Assembly: GCA_047638695.1 (NCBI GenBank) | Contig: JBLINY010000019.1 | Location: 1-58,704, forward strand | Origin: JAHECQ01 sp047638695 | Lineage (GTDB): Bacteria; Actinomycetota; Acidimicrobiia; Acidimicrobiales; SZUA-35 | Length of the DNA: 58,704 bases | Direction: 5' to 3' | Shown here: positions 57,568-58,704 of the stretch, piece by piece | Position numbering within the stretch: position 1 is the first letter of the stretch | Layout: every line of letters starts with the position of its first letter | The notes under the pieces: generated by a model | Told to the model about the DNA's origin: nothing | The model's database searches: none | Seen by the model: only the letters and a program-made list of their open reading frames with translations | Translations under genes and position numbers: made by a program

Positions 57568-57977
57568 GCTGACACCCCAACCGGTGCGAAGGCGAGAACC
57601 TGCAGGTCGTCGTAGGGAACGAACGTTGCGTGTAGCGCCATGTCGAGTTCGAGGGCCTCGGGAGTCTGGTCACACCCCACAACCGTCGAGATAATTCGCG
57701 GGCCCTCGGCTAGTTCGACGATAGCTACCGATCGAGGTTCCTCGGATCCCCATTGAGGGAGTGGCCGATGGTGAATGACGTAGCTGTAGAGAGTGGCGTC
57801 ACCCGATGCGTCGAACCATTCGATTTTCTGGCTCGAGCAGTGCGGACACACCGGCGTCGGTGGGAAGAACGCATCGTTGCAATCGGTGCAGCGTGGAAGC
57901 CGAAGGGTGTCAGCGGCGATGCCGTCCCAGTAGGGCTGGGTTTCCGGTGTCGGGACCGGTGTGAGTGGGTGAGCCAT
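57564..57977 (-). CDS. DUF35 OB-fold/Zn-ribbon protein
   Basis: A 137-residue acyl-CoA-associated protein. The N-terminal helix (PETQPYWDGIAADTLRLPRC) leads to a zinc ribbon with two Cys pairs (CTDCNDAF and CPHCSS), followed by an OB-fold with SYVIHHRPLPQWGSEEPRSVAIVELAEGPRI. DUF35 proteins bind beside thiolase-like enzymes and form the second half of hetero-oligomeric acyl-CoA enzymes (known for ChsH2/Ltp2). The thiolase ATG overlaps its stop (ATGA), so they are made together. It is the first gene of the operon. The 183-bp gap upstream holds a short inverted repeat but no gene. Confidence 0.9.
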   Translation of the reverse strand: MAHPLTPVPTPETQPYWDGIAADTLRLPRCTDCNDAFFPPTPVCPHCSSQKIEWFDASGDATLYSYVIHHRPLPQWGSEEPRSVAIVELAEGPRIISTVVGCDQTPEALELDMALHATFVPYDDLQVLAFAPVGVSA

Positions 57978-58087
57978 AGTCGCGCACCTTAGATGCCGGA
58001 AAGCCAGATCAGAAAGCGACCGGTCTGCAACCCCAGTGGCGAGTTACCCCGGGGCTGTTTCCATCGTGGTGCGGTGTTGTGCCGATG

Positions 58088-58100
58088 CCACGAGACGTGG
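58088..58100. promoter_or_regulatory. short inverted repeat in a divergent promoter region
   Basis: CCACG (58088-58092) and CGTGG (58096-58100) flank AGA, in the 189-bp gap between the DUF35 operon and the cyclic-nucleotide-binding gene. It could be an operator or a hairpin in the leader. A nearby CCCCGGGG palindrome and a TTAATG-like box add weak support for a control region. Confidence 0.3.
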
Positions 58101-58166
58101 GTCCTTTCGTGCCTAGCCAGTCAAAGAGATTAATGTCGGCTCACACCGCTACTGAGGAGAATGCAC

Positions 58167-58589
58167 ATGGCAGACGGATCGCCAAAGATTGACCGAATCA
58201 AGAACCTGCCGTTGTTCAAGGCAGCCAATGCTCAGGCGCTCGAACATCTGGCATCGGCCATCGATGAGGTGAACGTGGTGGCCGGTCAGGTCATCATCAA
58301 CCAGGGTCGTCGCCACAACGAGGGCTACGCCGTCGCTTCCGGTACCGCCGAGGTGCTGGTAGACGACGCGATCGTGGCCGAGATTGGCGAGGGCGAGATG
58401 TTTGGCGAGCTGGCGCTGCTCGACGGAGCGGCCGCTAGCGCAACGGTGCGAGCCAAGACCGACATGTCGCTCATGGTCATCCCGCACAATCGCTTCGATC
58501 AGATCATGGACGACAACCCGGGCATGGTGAAGGAGATAGCGAAGGAGCTGGCCGGCCGCCTCCGGGCGATGGATCAGCGAGCCGCCTGA
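58167..58589 (+). CDS. cyclic nucleotide-binding domain protein
   Basis: A 140-residue protein consisting of one Crp/PKA-type cyclic nucleotide-binding domain: IKNLPLFKAANAQALEHLA, VVAGQVIINQG, YAVASGTAEVLVDD and GEGEMFGELALLDGAAASATVRAKT, where GELALLDGAAASATV is the phosphate-binding cassette (usual R-x-A-x-V, here ASATV with the key Arg not obvious). There is no DNA-binding domain, so it is not a Crp regulator. ATG 58167 was chosen because GAGGAGA (58154-58160) lies at the right distance; ATG 58161 touches that site. Its ligand and partner are unknown. Confidence 0.87.
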   Translation: MADGSPKIDRIKNLPLFKAANAQALEHLASAIDEVNVVAGQVIINQGRRHNEGYAVASGTAEVLVDDAIVAEIGEGEMFGELALLDGAAASATVRAKTDMSLMVIPHNRFDQIMDDNPGMVKEIAKELAGRLRAMDQRAA

Positions 58590-58608
58590 TTCATGAGGGC
58601 GGTCGCGC

Positions 58609-58704
58609 CTAGTGTCCTGACACGGAGGTTCGCCGGGTTAATCGTTGGGGAGGATTTGGTCGCAGTACCGGCCGAGACGTTCGATGATCTGGTCCGCGGT
58701 TTTG
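58609..58704. mobile_element. end of an IS630-like element (partial)
   Basis: The last about 95 bp hold the 3' end of a transposase gene on the minus strand and, outside it, GTGTCCTGACAC (58612-58623, an inverted repeat), which probably lies in or next to the terminal repeat. It begins at a CTAG (58609-58612); IS630 elements insert at TA and duplicate it. The rest of the element is outside the window. Confidence 0.6.
58638..58704 (-). CDS. IS630-family transposase, C-terminal end (partial)
   Basis: On the minus strand the frame entering from the window edge reads KTADQIIERLGRYCDQ and five more residues, then TAA at 58638-58640. The KTADQI-type end (after the usual W-x-) is typical of IS630 transposase C termini; the DDE catalytic residues are upstream, beyond the window. 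Only 21 residues are visible, so the family is inferred from this short match plus the adjacent terminal-repeat-like palindrome. Confidence 0.6.
   Translation of the reverse strand, partial: KTADQIIERLGRYCDQILPND

Overview
The window is chromosomal DNA of high G+C, tightly packed on both strands (intergenic gaps are usually under 100 bp). It most resembles a free-living aerobic actinobacterium, probably of the Acidimicrobiia type. This is inferred from gene content: two luciferase-like (LLM) oxidoreductases, a DUF2510/AIM24 protein, a TB7.3-type small biotin carrier, thiolase-DUF35 lipid enzymes, several CoA ligases, and frequent GTG/TTG starts. No rRNA, tRNA, CRISPR array or prophage is visible. 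The only mobile DNA is the end of an IS630-like element at the right edge.

Layout. 1-2752: end of a 2-hydroxyacid dehydrogenase, an Ldh2-type dehydrogenase, an HpcH/HpaI aldolase and a small membrane protein. 2810-11029: purU, pobA, two acyl-CoA ligases, a TesB thioesterase, a TauD-like dioxygenase and an esterase. 11103-19182: a lipoprotein, two LLM oxidoreductases, a methyltransferase, and an operon of MaoC hydratase, CitE-like lyase, HAD 5'-nucleotidase and SDR. 19243-24960: Zn alcohol dehydrogenase, PRISE-type reductase, HsaA/DszC-like flavoprotein and a ClC channel with CBS domains. 25139-30794: a translationally coupled operon of an ArsR-methyltransferase fusion, metF and metH, preceded by an AT-rich palindromic promoter/operator. 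30818-39269: threonine aldolase, APH-like kinase, penicillin acylase homologue, a three-gene acyl-CoA carboxyltransferase operon and a divergent 70-aa biotin carrier. 39274-44946: a frameshifted regulator remnant and mostly membrane or unknown proteins. 44996-50918: class II aldolase, TrpB2, carboxylesterase, rhomboid-like protein and AIM24. 50928-54118: a complete hydantoin-to-D-amino-acid set (racemase, N-carbamoyl-D-amino acid hydrolase, D-hydantoinase). 54208-58704: a broken flippase gene, a DUF35/thiolase/enoyl-CoA hydratase/VOC operon, a cyclic-nucleotide-binding protein and the IS end.

Functionally the region is mainly peripheral catabolism: aromatic and acyl-CoA compounds, hydroxy and amino acids, hydantoins. 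The methionine/folate operon is the one core biosynthetic unit.

Two signals stand out. First, short tandem duplications (periods 4, 11, 13, 15, about 19, 20 and 20 bp) repeatedly sit at gene boundaries, several including or abutting a stop codon. One of them, a (CCGA)n tract, lies exactly where a regulator-like gene changes frame. Second, the ArsR-methyltransferase/metF/metH operon with its palindrome looks like a self-contained one-carbon control unit. I did not find a clearly new defence or mobile system.
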